Shown here: positions 12,041-21,165 of the stretch, in pieces
Layout of the letters: every line of letters starts with the position of its first letter
How positions within the stretch are numbered: the first letter of the stretch is position 1
Origin: Gammaproteobacteria bacterium
Lineage (GTDB): Bacteria; Pseudomonadota; Gammaproteobacteria; Pseudomonadales; UBA5518
Direction: 5' to 3'
NCBI GenBank assembly: GCA_016718385.1
Contig: JADKDK010000006.1
Coordinates: forward strand, 372,001 to 436,000
Length of the DNA stretch: 64,000 bases
The notes under the pieces: generated by a model
Told to the model about the DNA's origin: nothing
Database searches by the model: none
What the model saw: the letters and a program-made list of their open reading frames with translations, nothing else
Position numbers and translations under genes: made by a program

Positions 12041-12118
12041 GTCCGAATTCATTCGGACAGCCCGTGTCCGGCTGAAGCCGGACCCACGGATCCGGTCATT
12101 GTCCGGCCGGAGCCGGAG
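12041..12118. repeat. Cluster of three REP-like hairpins between bepA and nadA
   Basis: Two perfect 18-base hairpins, GTCCGAATTCATTCGGAC (12041-12058) and GTCCGGCTGAAGCCGGAC (12066-12083), and a degenerate third, GTCCGGCCGGAGCCGGAG (12101-12118), fill the gap between the convergent genes bepA and nadA. Each perfect copy has a 7-bp stem opening with GTC and a four-base loop TTCA or its complement TGAA. Related copies lie at 27401 and 50434. Confidence 0.8.
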
Positions 12119-12125
12119 CCACGAA

Positions 12126-13211
12126 TCAGGCGTTGCCCTTCACCGCGAGCGCGCGCTCGCGCGAGAAATTCAGCATGCGCTGCAGCGGCAGCATTGCCCT
12201 CGCGCCGAGCGCGGGATCGACGTGGACTTCGTTCGCCCCCTGCTCGAGGCAAGCGAGCAGGCTCTGCAGTTCGTTCATCGCCATCCACGGGCAATTCGCG
12301 CAGCTACGGCAGGTAGCGCCCTCGCCGGCGGTGGGCGCGATGATGAATTCCTTGGCGGGCACCTGCTGCTGCAACTGGTAGAAGATGCCCTGATCGGTCG
12401 CGACGATGAATTGCGGATTTGGCAAGCGGCGCGCCGCGTCGATGATCTGCGTGGTGCTGCCGACGGCGTCGGCCAGCGCGATCACGGCTTCGGGCGACTC
12501 CGGGTGCACCAGTACGGCGGCATCCGGGTAGACCTTGCGCAGGTCCTCGATTCCCTTGGCCTTGAACTCCTCGTGCACGATGCAGCTGCCCTCCCAGAGC
12601 AGCATGTCGGCCCCCGTCTGGCGCTGCACCCACGAACCCAGGTACTTGTCGGGCGCCCACAGGATCTTTTCGCCGCGACCGCCGAGGTACTCGACCACCT
12701 CGAGCGCGATGCTCGAGGTAACGACCCAGTCGGAGCGCGCCTTCACGGCGGCCGAGGTGTTGGCATAGACAACCACAGTGCGCTCGGGGTGCTGGTCGCA
12801 GAATTCGCCGAACAGGTCCGCGGGGCAACCCACGTCGAGCGAGCAGGTCGCCTCCAGCGTGGGCATCAGCACGCGCTTCCGGGGCGTGAGGATCTTTGCG
12901 GTCTCGCCCATGAAACGCACGCCCGCCACGACCAGGGTGGTGGCCGGATGATCATGGCCGAAGCGCGCCATCTGCAGCGAATCGGACACGCAGCCGCCGG
13001 TTTCCTCGGCGAGCGCCTGCACCAGCGGCGAGGTGTAGTAGTGCGCCACGAGCACGGCGTCCTTCTCGCGCAGCCGCGCCGTGATGCGTGCCTTGTAGTC
13101 GGCGATCTCGGCCTCGCTCAGTTCCACCGGATGCTTCGAGCGCAGGAACGCCTTCACCAGTTCGGCCTCGGCGGCCATGTGGCCTAGATGCATCGGGTCG
13201 ATTGCGGTCAT
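12126..13211 (-). CDS. nadA: Quinolinate synthase A
   Basis: 361 residues from ATG 13211. NadA condenses iminoaspartate with dihydroxyacetone phosphate to quinolinate in NAD synthesis, using a [4Fe-4S] cluster. The three cluster cysteines are C123 (LEATCSLDVGC), C210 (WEGSCIVHE) and C307 (CRSCANCPWM), exactly ten residues later than in the E. coli enzyme, which matches the longer N-terminus here. nadB is not in the window. It lies downstream of the ygjP-like gene on the same strand and converges with bepA, separated by the hairpin repeats. Confidence 0.96.
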   Translation of the reverse strand: MTAIDPMHLGHMAAEAELVKAFLRSKHPVELSEAEIADYKARITARLREKDAVLVAHYYTSPLVQALAEETGGCVSDSLQMARFGHDHPATTLVVAGVRFMGETAKILTPRKRVLMPTLEATCSLDVGCPADLFGEFCDQHPERTVVVYANTSAAVKARSDWVVTSSIALEVVEYLGGRGEKILWAPDKYLGSWVQRQTGADMLLWEGSCIVHEEFKAKGIEDLRKVYPDAAVLVHPESPEAVIALADAVGSTTQIIDAARRLPNPQFIVATDQGIFYQLQQQVPAKEFIIAPTAGEGATCRSCANCPWMAMNELQSLLACLEQGANEVHVDPALGARAMLPLQRMLNFSRERALAVKGNA

Positions 13212-13298
13212 GCTGCTTTCCGCGCGAAGGGTGGGGAGATCGATGATGGGCCGATCATAGCACAGCGACCGCAGTGGCCCGCGCGGCGCGGCACGACC

Positions 13299-14039
13299 CT
13301 AGATGGCGGCCAGGAGCCAGCCTGGCACATGACTCCACGAACGGCGCATCTCCTCGCGCAGCTGCACCAGATCGGGCTCGAAGCGGGCAACGGTCCGCCA
13401 GAATCGCGGCGAGTGGTTGAGTTCGACCGTGTGGCAGAGCTCGTGCACCAGCACGTGGCGGAGGAGGTGCGGCGGCAGGAACAGCAGCTGGTAGTTGAGG
13501 CTGATGTCGCCCGTCGCCGAGCAGCTGCCCCAGCGGCTGCGCTGGCCGCGGATCGACACCGTGGCGAAGTCGAGCCGCGTCTCGGCCGCGACGCGCTCCA
13601 GGCAATCCGGCAGCGTCTGCCGCGCACGCCGCATCAGCCAGCGGCGCAACGCCGAGACGCAGGCCGGGTGATCGGACACGTCACCGCCCAGCACGATGGC
13701 AGAGGCGCCCTTCTCGCGCACGCGTGGCGCGGCCGCGGGCGCGTATCGGTACAGCACGCCCCAGTCCTCGCCCAGCGCGGGCAGGGCAATGTTCTCCGGC
13801 AGCGCGCGACGCCGCTCGCGGGCAGCGAGGTCGGCAATGCCCATCTCGTCGAGTTGCCGGGCAATCCAGTCGCGCCAGCTTGTCGCGAGCGCCGCCAGCT
13901 CGGCGTTGTCGACACCGGGCGGACTGACCATGACCAGCCCGTCGCGCGGATTCAGGGTGAGGCGTACGCGCCGGCTGCGCGGCGAGATGCGGATGCTGTA
14001 GGGCACGCGGCGCCCGTCGTCGAGATGGATTTCCGGCAT
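13299..14039 (-). CDS. YgjP-like (M48-superfamily, formerly DUF45) metal-dependent hydrolase
   Basis: 246 residues from ATG 14039. The C-terminal half has SRWGSCSATGDISLN (168-182) and the zinc helix HELCH (199-203) with a third histidine in LNHSPRFW (H209), the signature of the YgjP/SprT-like minigluzincin group. E. coli YgjP has been reported as a nucleotide (UTP) pyrophosphatase, but the physiological role is not settled. There is no signal peptide, so it should be cytosolic. It precedes nadA by 87 bases on the same strand; a functional link is not evident. Confidence 0.82.
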   Translation of the reverse strand: MPEIHLDDGRRVPYSIRISPRSRRVRLTLNPRDGLVMVSPPGVDNAELAALATSWRDWIARQLDEMGIADLAARERRRALPENIALPALGEDWGVLYRYAPAAAPRVREKGASAIVLGGDVSDHPACVSALRRWLMRRARQTLPDCLERVAAETRLDFATVSIRGQRSRWGSCSATGDISLNYQLLFLPPHLLRHVLVHELCHTVELNHSPRFWRTVARFEPDLVQLREEMRRSWSHVPGWLLAAI

Positions 14040-14210
14040 GGGCCCTGCTGGATACGGTTTGGCGGTTGGTCGCCACGCAAGTCTACGCCACTCTGGCGGC
14101 GCGGTTCACCGTGACAAAGCGCGAGCTGGATTCGTCGGTCGCCGGTCGCGCAGAACCGCGGATACCCGATGTGGCCGAACGATCCGAGCATTGCCGTGCT
14201 TTGCAGCGCC

Positions 14211-14693
14211 TCAGATCGCGGCCGAGCTTTGCTGCAATCGCTGCGTGCCGAGATGGAATGCGTTCTGCATGATTTCCTTGCTGCCACGCTCCCAGAACAC
14301 CGTGAGCTTTACCGCCGCCAGCTTCCATCCCGCAGCGGTCTTCACGAGCTGGTCGGTGTAGTAGCCTCCGATGGTGAATTCGGCTGCGGCGGGACCTTTG
14401 CCGAGGAAGTGCGCGGCCTGCATGTACATCGTGCACACGGCGCGATCGCCCTGGACATCCACCCGGGGATTCGTCATCGAATGTTGCGTGGCATCCAGGC
14501 CCGCGAAATAGACCGCGATGTTGGCAGCCAGATCGTCCGCGCGTATGCGATGGGGCGCAATCCCGTCCCACGATTCGAAATCCATTTCGACCTCGTCCAG
14601 GAAGATCGATCGATACAGCGACCAGTCTCGCGTATCCATGCCGGCTGCATAGCAATAGACGGTCTCGAGAATGTCGATGTAGTCCTCGGGCAT
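14211..14693 (-). CDS. SnoaL/NTF2-like protein
   Basis: 160 residues from ATG 14693 (MPEDYIDILETVYCYAAGMD). The open frame extends to 14774, but that start would lie inside the terminator of the upstream tRNA gene, so the inner ATG is preferred. The pattern fits the SnoaL_4-like branch of the NTF2 fold: N-terminal helix with DTRDW, a region with ATQHSMTNPRVDVQGDRA, then TIGGYYTDQLVKTAAGWK. Members include ring hydroxylating enzyme small subunits, dehydratases and isomerases, and many have no known role. It sits alone between tRNA-Lys and the ygjP-like gene. No substrate can be assigned. Confidence 0.72.
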   Translation of the reverse strand: MPEDYIDILETVYCYAAGMDTRDWSLYRSIFLDEVEMDFESWDGIAPHRIRADDLAANIAVYFAGLDATQHSMTNPRVDVQGDRAVCTMYMQAAHFLGKGPAAAEFTIGGYYTDQLVKTAAGWKLAAVKLTVFWERGSKEIMQNAFHLGTQRLQQSSAAI

Positions 14694-14772
14694 GCTCGGT
14701 GTCTCTCGGTGACGGGCGGCGTTCCGGGCTGTTCGGCGACGCCGCGCAGGCGCCGTGGCGAAAGATAGAAAC

Positions 14773-14799
14773 AAAAAGGCCCGGAAATTCCGGGCCTTT
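14773..14799 (-). terminator. Rho-independent terminator after tRNA-Lys
   Basis: On the minus strand GGCCCGG-AATTT-CCGGGCC is a perfect 7-bp stem followed by TTTTTG, about 30 bases after the end of the tRNA. It overlaps the longest possible start of the SnoaL-like frame, which argues for that gene's inner start. Confidence 0.9.
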
Positions 14800-14831
14800 C
14801 GATGCTCCCGGGTCTCCCCGGCAGGCGTAAA

Positions 14832-14907
14832 TGGTGGGTCGTGCTGGATTCGAACCAGCGACCAATTGGTTAAAAGCCAACTGCTCTACCGACTGAGCTA
14901 ACGACCC
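14832..14907 (-). tRNA. tRNA-Lys (anticodon TTT)
   Basis: A complete 76-base tRNA with encoded CCA. The minus strand begins GGGTCGTTAGCTCAG (acceptor and D arm), has the anticodon loop CTTTTAA (14876-14870) with TTT at positions 34-36, the T arm GGTTCGAATCC, and ends CGACCCACCA. The 7-bp acceptor stem pairs fully. It lies 58 bases downstream of cpoB on the same strand, so it may be processed from the tol-pal transcript or use its own promoter. Confidence 0.97.
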
Positions 14908-14965
14908 GTTCGAGGACGCGTATGGTACGGATTGAACAGCAAAAAACAAGCCTTTGATGGCGGTC

Positions 14966-15781
14966 TCAGAAATTCTGCTGCAGGTATTCGCGAGCAAGCC
15001 GCGGTGCCGTGCTGTCCGATCCGGCGTATTCGTTCACCACGCGGTCGAGAATATCCTTCGCCTTGGCCACATCTCCTTCCTGGTGATAGATGCGTCCGAC
15101 CTTGAACATCGCGTCCGGAACCCTGCGGTTGTCGCCAAACTGTCCGAGCAGCGTTTCGAAATGCTTCTTCGCCGAGGCACTGTCACCATCGAGCAGATAA
15201 AGCTCACCCAGCCAGTAATGCGCATTGCCGGCGTAGTCTCCCGAGGGGTACTGGCCGACGAAGCTCTTGAACGCGGCGGTGGCATCGGGGAATTTCCGCG
15301 CCCGCACCAGTTCGTAAGCGGCCTGGTAGGCCTGCTCTTCCTGCGGGCTCGCCGCGCTGCGCGCAGCGGCCGCTGGCGGCGGAGTGGGCGCGGCCGAGGC
15401 ATCGACAGGAGCCGCACCGGCATTGCCGGCCGCACCGTCCGCGGGCAGGGGAGCGCTGCCCCCCCCCAGCGCACCGATGCGCTTGTCCAGGCTGATGTAG
15501 TCATCGAGCCGCTGCTGCTTCAGTTGGCGCAGCTGCTCACCCTGCTCCTCGACGATGCCGCGGAGCTTCATCACTTCGTCCTGCAGCAACTGCAGTTGAT
15601 AGAACAACTCGCCGCTGCCGGAGGCCGCCGCCTGTGACGGTTGCGACTGCGTACGCCGGGTCTGCGCCGGCGCACCGAAGACGGGCGCTGTCGTCGCGCC
15701 GCCCGGCTCGACCACCTCCACCTGGGAGAGGGCCGGCGCGGCAAGAAACACGGCTGCCGTCAGCAGCGCGAACCGGCGCAT
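14966..15781 (-). CDS. cpoB: Cell division coordinator CpoB (YbgF)
   Basis: 271 residues. A signal peptide (MRRFALLTAAVFLAAPALSQ) is followed by an N-terminal coiled coil (about 55-98), an Ala/Pro-rich linker and C-terminal TPR repeats from about residue 145 (QAAYELVRARKF, AHYWLGELYLLDGD, AMFKVGRIYHQEGD). CpoB is periplasmic, trimerises through the coiled coil, binds TolA and couples PBP1B activity to outer-membrane constriction. It is the last protein gene of the tol-pal cluster, 14 bases after pal. Confidence 0.93.
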   Translation of the reverse strand: MRRFALLTAAVFLAAPALSQVEVVEPGGATTAPVFGAPAQTRRTQSQPSQAAASGSGELFYQLQLLQDEVMKLRGIVEEQGEQLRQLKQQRLDDYISLDKRIGALGGGSAPLPADGAAGNAGAAPVDASAAPTPPPAAAARSAASPQEEQAYQAAYELVRARKFPDATAAFKSFVGQYPSGDYAGNAHYWLGELYLLDGDSASAKKHFETLLGQFGDNRRVPDAMFKVGRIYHQEGDVAKAKDILDRVVNEYAGSDSTAPRLAREYLQQNF

Positions 15782-15795
15782 GGATGCTTGGGCGC

Positions 15796-16323
15796 TCAGC
15801 GCAGTTCGACCCGGCGATTGCGCGACCAGGACTCTTCGTCCGAGCCCAGGGCCGCGGGACGCTCTTCACCATAGCTGACCGTTTCGATACGGCTGCGGTC
15901 GATGCCCTGCAGGATCAGGTAGTTCGCGATCGCCTTGGCGCGACGCTCGCCCAGCGCGAGGTTGTACTCGCGCGAGCCGCGCTCGTCGGCATGGCCTTCC
16001 AGGCGCACTGCACCGCTCTGGTTGCGCAGAACGTTCGCCTGGGCGTCCAGGGCTGCGCGCGTCTCGGGCGCCAGCGCAGACTGGTCGAAGTCAAAATAGA
16101 ACACGGTCTGCAGGCCGCCGGCCGCTGCACGCGCCGCCATCTCCTCGGGCGAGAGGCCGCCTTCGTATCCAACGCCGACCGAGGCCGCGCTGCCGTCACC
16201 CACAGCGGTACCGCCGGCCATGTCCGCGGTCGACGCACCTTTGCCGGCCTTGTTGCCGCTACAGGCCGCAACGAGTACTGCCAGGAAAATCGCGCTCGTC
16301 ACGCGCACCAGTTTATTGCTCAT
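15796..16323 (-). CDS. pal: Peptidoglycan-associated lipoprotein Pal
   Basis: 175 residues from ATG 16323. A GTG nine bases upstream (16332) is an alternative with AAGAG at good distance. The lipobox VLVAAC places the lipidated Cys at residue 21, as in E. coli, which favours the ATG. The OmpA-like domain (about 85-175) has YFDFDQSAL, the peptidoglycan-binding stretch EGHADERGSREYNLALGERR and the C-terminal SRNRRVELR. Pal tethers the outer membrane to peptidoglycan and is remobilised by Tol at the septum. It lies between tolB and cpoB in the standard order. Confidence 0.95.
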   Translation of the reverse strand: MSNKLVRVTSAIFLAVLVAACSGNKAGKGASTADMAGGTAVGDGSAASVGVGYEGGLSPEEMAARAAAGGLQTVFYFDFDQSALAPETRAALDAQANVLRNQSGAVRLEGHADERGSREYNLALGERRAKAIANYLILQGIDRSRIETVSYGEERPAALGSDEESWSRNRRVELR

Positions 16324-16365
16324 GCTGCTCACAGCTCGCTCTTCCTCTTGGGATCTGAATGGGGT

Positions 16366-17658
16366 TCAACGCATGAAGGGGGACCACGCCGGCTCACGCA
16401 CTTCGCGCGCTGCCGATGGCAGGAAATACTTGACATTCGCGTCCACCGACACGACCGCGAGTATACCCTTACCCAGGCGCTTCGTCGCGTAAATAATCAT
16501 GCTGCCGTTGGGCGCGACGCTGGGCGACTCGTCGTAGCTGGTTTCCGTCAGCACGCGCACCGTGTTGCGCTGCAGGTTCTGCAGGGCGATGTGGAACGGG
16601 CCGCCGGCTTCGCTGCGGTGCACGTAGACGATGCCCGAGCCATCGGGCATCGGCCGTGGACGCGAGTTGTAGACCCCGTCGAAGGTCAGGCGCTTGAGCT
16701 CGCGCGTCGCCACATCCAGCTGGTAGATGTGCGGCTTGCCGCCACGGTCGGAGGTGAACACGATCGAGCGGCCGTCCGGCATCCAGGACGGCTCGGTGTC
16801 GATCGCGAAGTGGTTCGTCAGGCGCGTCAGCTGCCGCGTTGCGAGGTCCATCATGTAGATCTCGGGGTTGTCGTCCTTCGACAGCACCATCGCGAGACGC
16901 CGCCCGTCGGGCGACCACGAAGGCGCACCGTTGAGGCCGGGGAACGAGGTCAGCTTCTCGCGCTCACCGGTCGCGATCACCTGGCGATAGATGCCGGGGC
17001 GGCGATCCTCGAACGAGACATAGGCGAGCTGGCGCCCGTCCGGCGACCAGGCAGGCGAAAGGATGGGCTCGGGCGACTCCAGGATCATCTGCGCGCGCTC
17101 GCCGTCGGCATCGGCCTTGATCAGGCGGAAGTTCTGCCGGTTGCCGGTCTGCGCCACGGAAACGTAGGCCACCTTGGTCGAGAACGCGCCCTTCACCCCG
17201 GTCAGCTTTTCATAGACCTTGTCGGAGATGTAGTGGGCGATGTCACGAAGCTGGTTCTCGGAGCCGTTGACCGTCTCCTGCAGCAACAGCGACTGGCGCA
17301 GTACGTCGACCAGGTCGAACTGCACGCGGTAAAGACCCGCCGCGTCGCGGCTCATGCGCCCGATCACGAGATAATCACTGCCGAGCAGGCGCCAGTCGTT
17401 GTAGAACACCTGGCTCTGCTCGTGCGGCTGCGCGATCATGTCCGAGACCTTCATCGGCGCGAACAGACCGCTGCGCTGCAGGTTCGCGGAGACCACCGCG
17501 TCGATCGCCGTGGGCGGCAGCAGCCCCGGCGTGGCGCCGAAGGGCACCACCGCGATAGAGGTCGGATTGTCGGCCCCGCGCGTGATCTCGATACTCAGCT
17601 CGGCCGCCTGCGTCACGCACGCGAAGAGCCACAACACCAACACACCCAGACGCTTCAT
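16366..17658 (-). CDS. tolB: Tol-Pal system protein TolB
   Basis: 430 residues from ATG 17658, whose first base overlaps the tolA stop (TGATG). The signal peptide is MKRLGVLVLWLFACVTQAA. An N-terminal alpha/beta domain is followed by a six-bladed propeller built of PD40 repeats (SPAWSPDGRQLAYVS, APSWSPDGRRLAMV, EPSWMPDGRSIVFTSDRGG, then two diverged blades). TolB is periplasmic and binds Pal, and its N-terminus contacts TolA. Position and length are normal. Confidence 0.96.
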   Translation of the reverse strand: MKRLGVLVLWLFACVTQAAELSIEITRGADNPTSIAVVPFGATPGLLPPTAIDAVVSANLQRSGLFAPMKVSDMIAQPHEQSQVFYNDWRLLGSDYLVIGRMSRDAAGLYRVQFDLVDVLRQSLLLQETVNGSENQLRDIAHYISDKVYEKLTGVKGAFSTKVAYVSVAQTGNRQNFRLIKADADGERAQMILESPEPILSPAWSPDGRQLAYVSFEDRRPGIYRQVIATGEREKLTSFPGLNGAPSWSPDGRRLAMVLSKDDNPEIYMMDLATRQLTRLTNHFAIDTEPSWMPDGRSIVFTSDRGGKPHIYQLDVATRELKRLTFDGVYNSRPRPMPDGSGIVYVHRSEAGGPFHIALQNLQRNTVRVLTETSYDESPSVAPNGSMIIYATKRLGKGILAVVSVDANVKYFLPSAAREVREPAWSPFMR

Positions 17659-18503
17659 CACTGCCGCAGATCCTCCGGACGGAACACGAGCTGTAAACTG
17701 CGCAGGCGGCGCTCGAACACCTGCGGCGGCGCCTCGGCCACTTCGGGAAACCTGGCGGCCTTGTTGACCGCATTGATCGCACTGCGGTCGAAGGCCTGGT
17801 CGCCACTGCTCTTCAATACGCTCACGCCGACGACTTCGCCGGTCGGGATCAATTGTATCCGCAACACGACCTGCATATCGCGTCGCGCGCTGGGCGGACG
17901 ACTCCAGTTGTCCTCGATGGCCATCGCGATGGCCTCTTCATAAGTCGTGGTCTCGGCCCCTTCCGCCAATGCCTCGTCTTCGGCAGCCATTGCCAGCGCC
18001 ATTTCCTGCTCGAGCCGCTGCTGTTCACGCACCTTCTGCTCGCGTACCTGCTGCTCGCGCTGCTGTTGCTGGCGCTGCTCGGCTTCGCGGCGCACCTGCT
18101 CCTTCTTGCGCGCTTCCTCCTGCACCTTCGGATCCGGCTTCGGCGGCTCCGGCTTGGGCTTCGGTTGCGGTTTGGGCTTGGGCGTCGGCTTCGGCTGCGG
18201 CTTGGGAGGCGGCGGCGCGGGCTTGGGTTTCGGCGGCTCCGGCTTGGGTTTCGGCGGCTCCGGCTTGGGCTTGGGCGGTTCGGGCTTGGGCGGCGGGGGC
18301 TTCGGCGCGGGAGCGGCAGGACGCGCCGCCGCCTTGGCGCCGGATTTTTCGAGCGAGACGATGCGCGCCTTCACGTGACGCGGCGCGGGCTTGACCAACG
18401 GTTCCTGCGAGGACTGCCAGTTCATCGTGAGCGCGGCCAGCAGGGCCGCGTGCAGCAGCAGCGTGACCGTCGCGGGAACTATGTAACCCTCGAGGGAACG
18501 CAT
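17658..18503 (-). CDS. tolA: Tol-Pal system energy transducer TolA, with Pro-rich middle domain
   Basis: 281 residues. One N-terminal membrane helix (ATVTLLLHAALLAALTM) anchors it to TolQR. Residues about 66-126 are almost entirely Pro-Lys-Glu repeats (PPKPEPPKPKPEPPKPKPEP), followed by a Gln/Arg-rich coiled coil (127-180, EQRQQQQREQQVREQKV). The C-terminal TolA/TonB-type domain (186-281) ends RLRSLQLVFRPEDLRQ. E. coli TolA uses a long Ala/Lys helical domain II, so the Pro-Lys section here resembles TonB instead. The DNA shows matching 21-base tandem repeats near 18210-18275. tolR ends three bases upstream. Confidence 0.93.
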   Translation of the reverse strand: MRSLEGYIVPATVTLLLHAALLAALTMNWQSSQEPLVKPAPRHVKARIVSLEKSGAKAAARPAAPAPKPPPPKPEPPKPKPEPPKPKPEPPKPKPAPPPPKPQPKPTPKPKPQPKPKPEPPKPDPKVQEEARKKEQVRREAEQRQQQQREQQVREQKVREQQRLEQEMALAMAAEDEALAEGAETTTYEEAIAMAIEDNWSRPPSARRDMQVVLRIQLIPTGEVVGVSVLKSSGDQAFDRSAINAVNKAARFPEVAEAPPQVFERRLRSLQLVFRPEDLRQ

Positions 18504-18506
18504 CGC

Positions 18507-18923
18507 TCAGGGATTCTCGGTCACCAGCCCGACGTTCTTCGCGCCTGCTTCCTGCAGTTCGCTCATCAGCACCACCACGATGCCGTAGGGTACCTTCTCG
18601 TCGCCCCATACCAGCACCGGGGTCTTGGGCTTGGCCCTGAGGATCTTGCTCACCTTCTCCTTGATCACCTCCAGCTTCTCGGGCTGCTCGGGATTGGCAC
18701 CCAGGGTGATGTAATAGGTTCCGTCGGGCCTGACCGAGACGATCAGCGGCTCGTCTTCCTGGTTCTCGATCGGTTCGGCCGCCGCGTCGGGCAACTCCAC
18801 CTCGACCCCCTGCATCAGCATCGGCGCGGTGATCATGAAGATGATCAGCAGCACGAGCATCACGTCGATGTAAGGCACGACGTTGATCTCGGCCATCGGC
18901 TTGCGGCGTTCGCGTCGTCCCAT
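18507..18923 (-). CDS. tolR: Tol-Pal system proton-channel subunit TolR
   Basis: 138 residues from ATG 18923 (GGAGG upstream); the frame is open further but with no family similarity. A single N-terminal helix (VVPYIDVMLVLLIIFMITAPM) carries the channel aspartate in YIDVMLVLL. The periplasmic domain follows (VEVELPDA to GLVTENP). TolR with TolQ forms the proton-driven stator that energises TolA. It lies between tolQ and tolA with short gaps. Confidence 0.95.
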   Translation of the reverse strand: MGRRERRKPMAEINVVPYIDVMLVLLIIFMITAPMLMQGVEVELPDAAAEPIENQEDEPLIVSVRPDGTYYITLGANPEQPEKLEVIKEKVSKILRAKPKTPVLVWGDEKVPYGIVVVLMSELQEAGAKNVGLVTENP

Positions 18924-18939
18924 CGTTGCGATCCTCCGC

Positions 18940-19638
18940 TCAGGCGCTCTTTCTGCCGGCGTGCGCCTGGCGGTGCAGGATGCTGGAGAACTCCTCGGAG
19001 AAGGTGTCGTAGTTCGCCACCAGATTATCGACCTGCGCCGAGTAGCGGTTGTAGGCAATCACCGCCGGAATGGCGGCGAACAGGCCCATCGCCGTAGCCA
19101 CCAGCGCCTCCGAGATGCCGGGGGCGACCGTGGCCAGCGTGGCCTGGTGCATGTTCGCGAGCCCCCGGAACGAGTGCATGATCCCCCACACCGTGCCGAA
19201 CAGCCCGACATAGGGACTGGTGGAACCGACCGTGGCGAGGAAAGGCAGGTGGCGCTCGAGGTACTCGATCTCGCGCGACACGGCCACTCGCATCGCGCGC
19301 TGCGCCCCTTCCATGATGGCATCGGATTCGATGCCCGGCTGCTGGCGCAGACGGGTGAATTCCTTGAAGCCGGCGCGGAACAGGTTCTCCACGCCCTCGA
19401 TCTGGCCGTTCGCCTCGAGGCGACTGCTGCCGTCGCGGTAGAGCTGACCGAGATCGATCCCGGACCAGAACGTCTGCTCGAAGTCCGCGAACTGCATCTT
19501 TGCGCGCCGCAGCAGCAGCGCGCGCTGCACGATCATGCCCCAGGACACGACCGAGGCCATGAACAGCACGAACATGACCAGCTGCACCGTGATGCTCGCT
19601 TCGGCAACCAGGGCCCAGAGCGACAACTCTTGGTTCAC
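18940..19638 (-). CDS. tolQ: Tol-Pal system proton-channel subunit TolQ
   Basis: 232 residues from GTG 19638, which overlaps the ybgC stop (GTGA). Three membrane segments are visible: VQLVMFVLFMASVVSWGMIV, then TSPYVGLFGTVWGIMHSF, and AMGLFAAIPAVIAYNRY, the MotA/TolQ/ExbB pattern. TolQ is the pentameric ring of the Tol stator in the inner membrane. The length equals that of close relatives. Confidence 0.95.
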   Translation of the reverse strand: MNQELSLWALVAEASITVQLVMFVLFMASVVSWGMIVQRALLLRRAKMQFADFEQTFWSGIDLGQLYRDGSSRLEANGQIEGVENLFRAGFKEFTRLRQQPGIESDAIMEGAQRAMRVAVSREIEYLERHLPFLATVGSTSPYVGLFGTVWGIMHSFRGLANMHQATLATVAPGISEALVATAMGLFAAIPAVIAYNRYSAQVDNLVANYDTFSEEFSSILHRQAHAGRKSA

Positions 19639-20104
19639 GCAGGAATCTCCATTGACTGTTGACGTGTATCCGACCGTGGCGCCAGGGCGCCGGCGGCGAC
19701 AAGCGCCTCGCGCAGGCGCGGCGGAATCATGCAGGGACGGTGAGTCGCGCTGTTCACGCAGGCCACGGTTACCCGTGCGCGGCAGATCTCCTCGGCGCCG
19801 CGCAACACGCGCTGCGCGAACACCAGCCGCGCACCGCGCGCCTCAACCACACGCGCGCCGGCCGCGAGTTCGTCGTCCAGTCGCGCGGGGCGCAGGTACT
19901 CGACGTCCATCGAATGCACCACGAACATGAACTCCCCGCCCAGCAGAGCCGCCTTGGCAAAGCCCAGCCTGCGCATGAATTCCGTGCGCGCGCGCTCGAA
20001 ATACTTCAGGTAGTTGACATAGAACACGATGCCGCCGGCATCGGTATCCTCGATGTAGACCCGAACGGGCAGGCGGAGTTCCTGCTCCATGAGCGCGGCA
20101 TCGT

Positions 20105-20108
<4 letters not shown>
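19635..20108 (-). CDS. ybgC: Acyl-CoA thioesterase YbgC (tol-pal associated)
   Basis: 157 residues from GTG 20108, which overlaps the ruvB stop (GTGA) and follows a strong GGGGGG. The ATG six codons later has no ribosome site. Hotdog-fold thioesterase with the catalytic aspartate in YIEDTDAGGIVFYVNYLKYF. YbgC hydrolyses short-chain or phospholipid-related acyl-CoA and almost always precedes tolQ, although its link to Tol-Pal is unclear. The C-terminus is about 20 residues longer than in E. coli. Confidence 0.92.
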
Positions 20109-21155
<1,047 letters not shown>

Positions 21156-21165
21156 CGCGGTTTCC

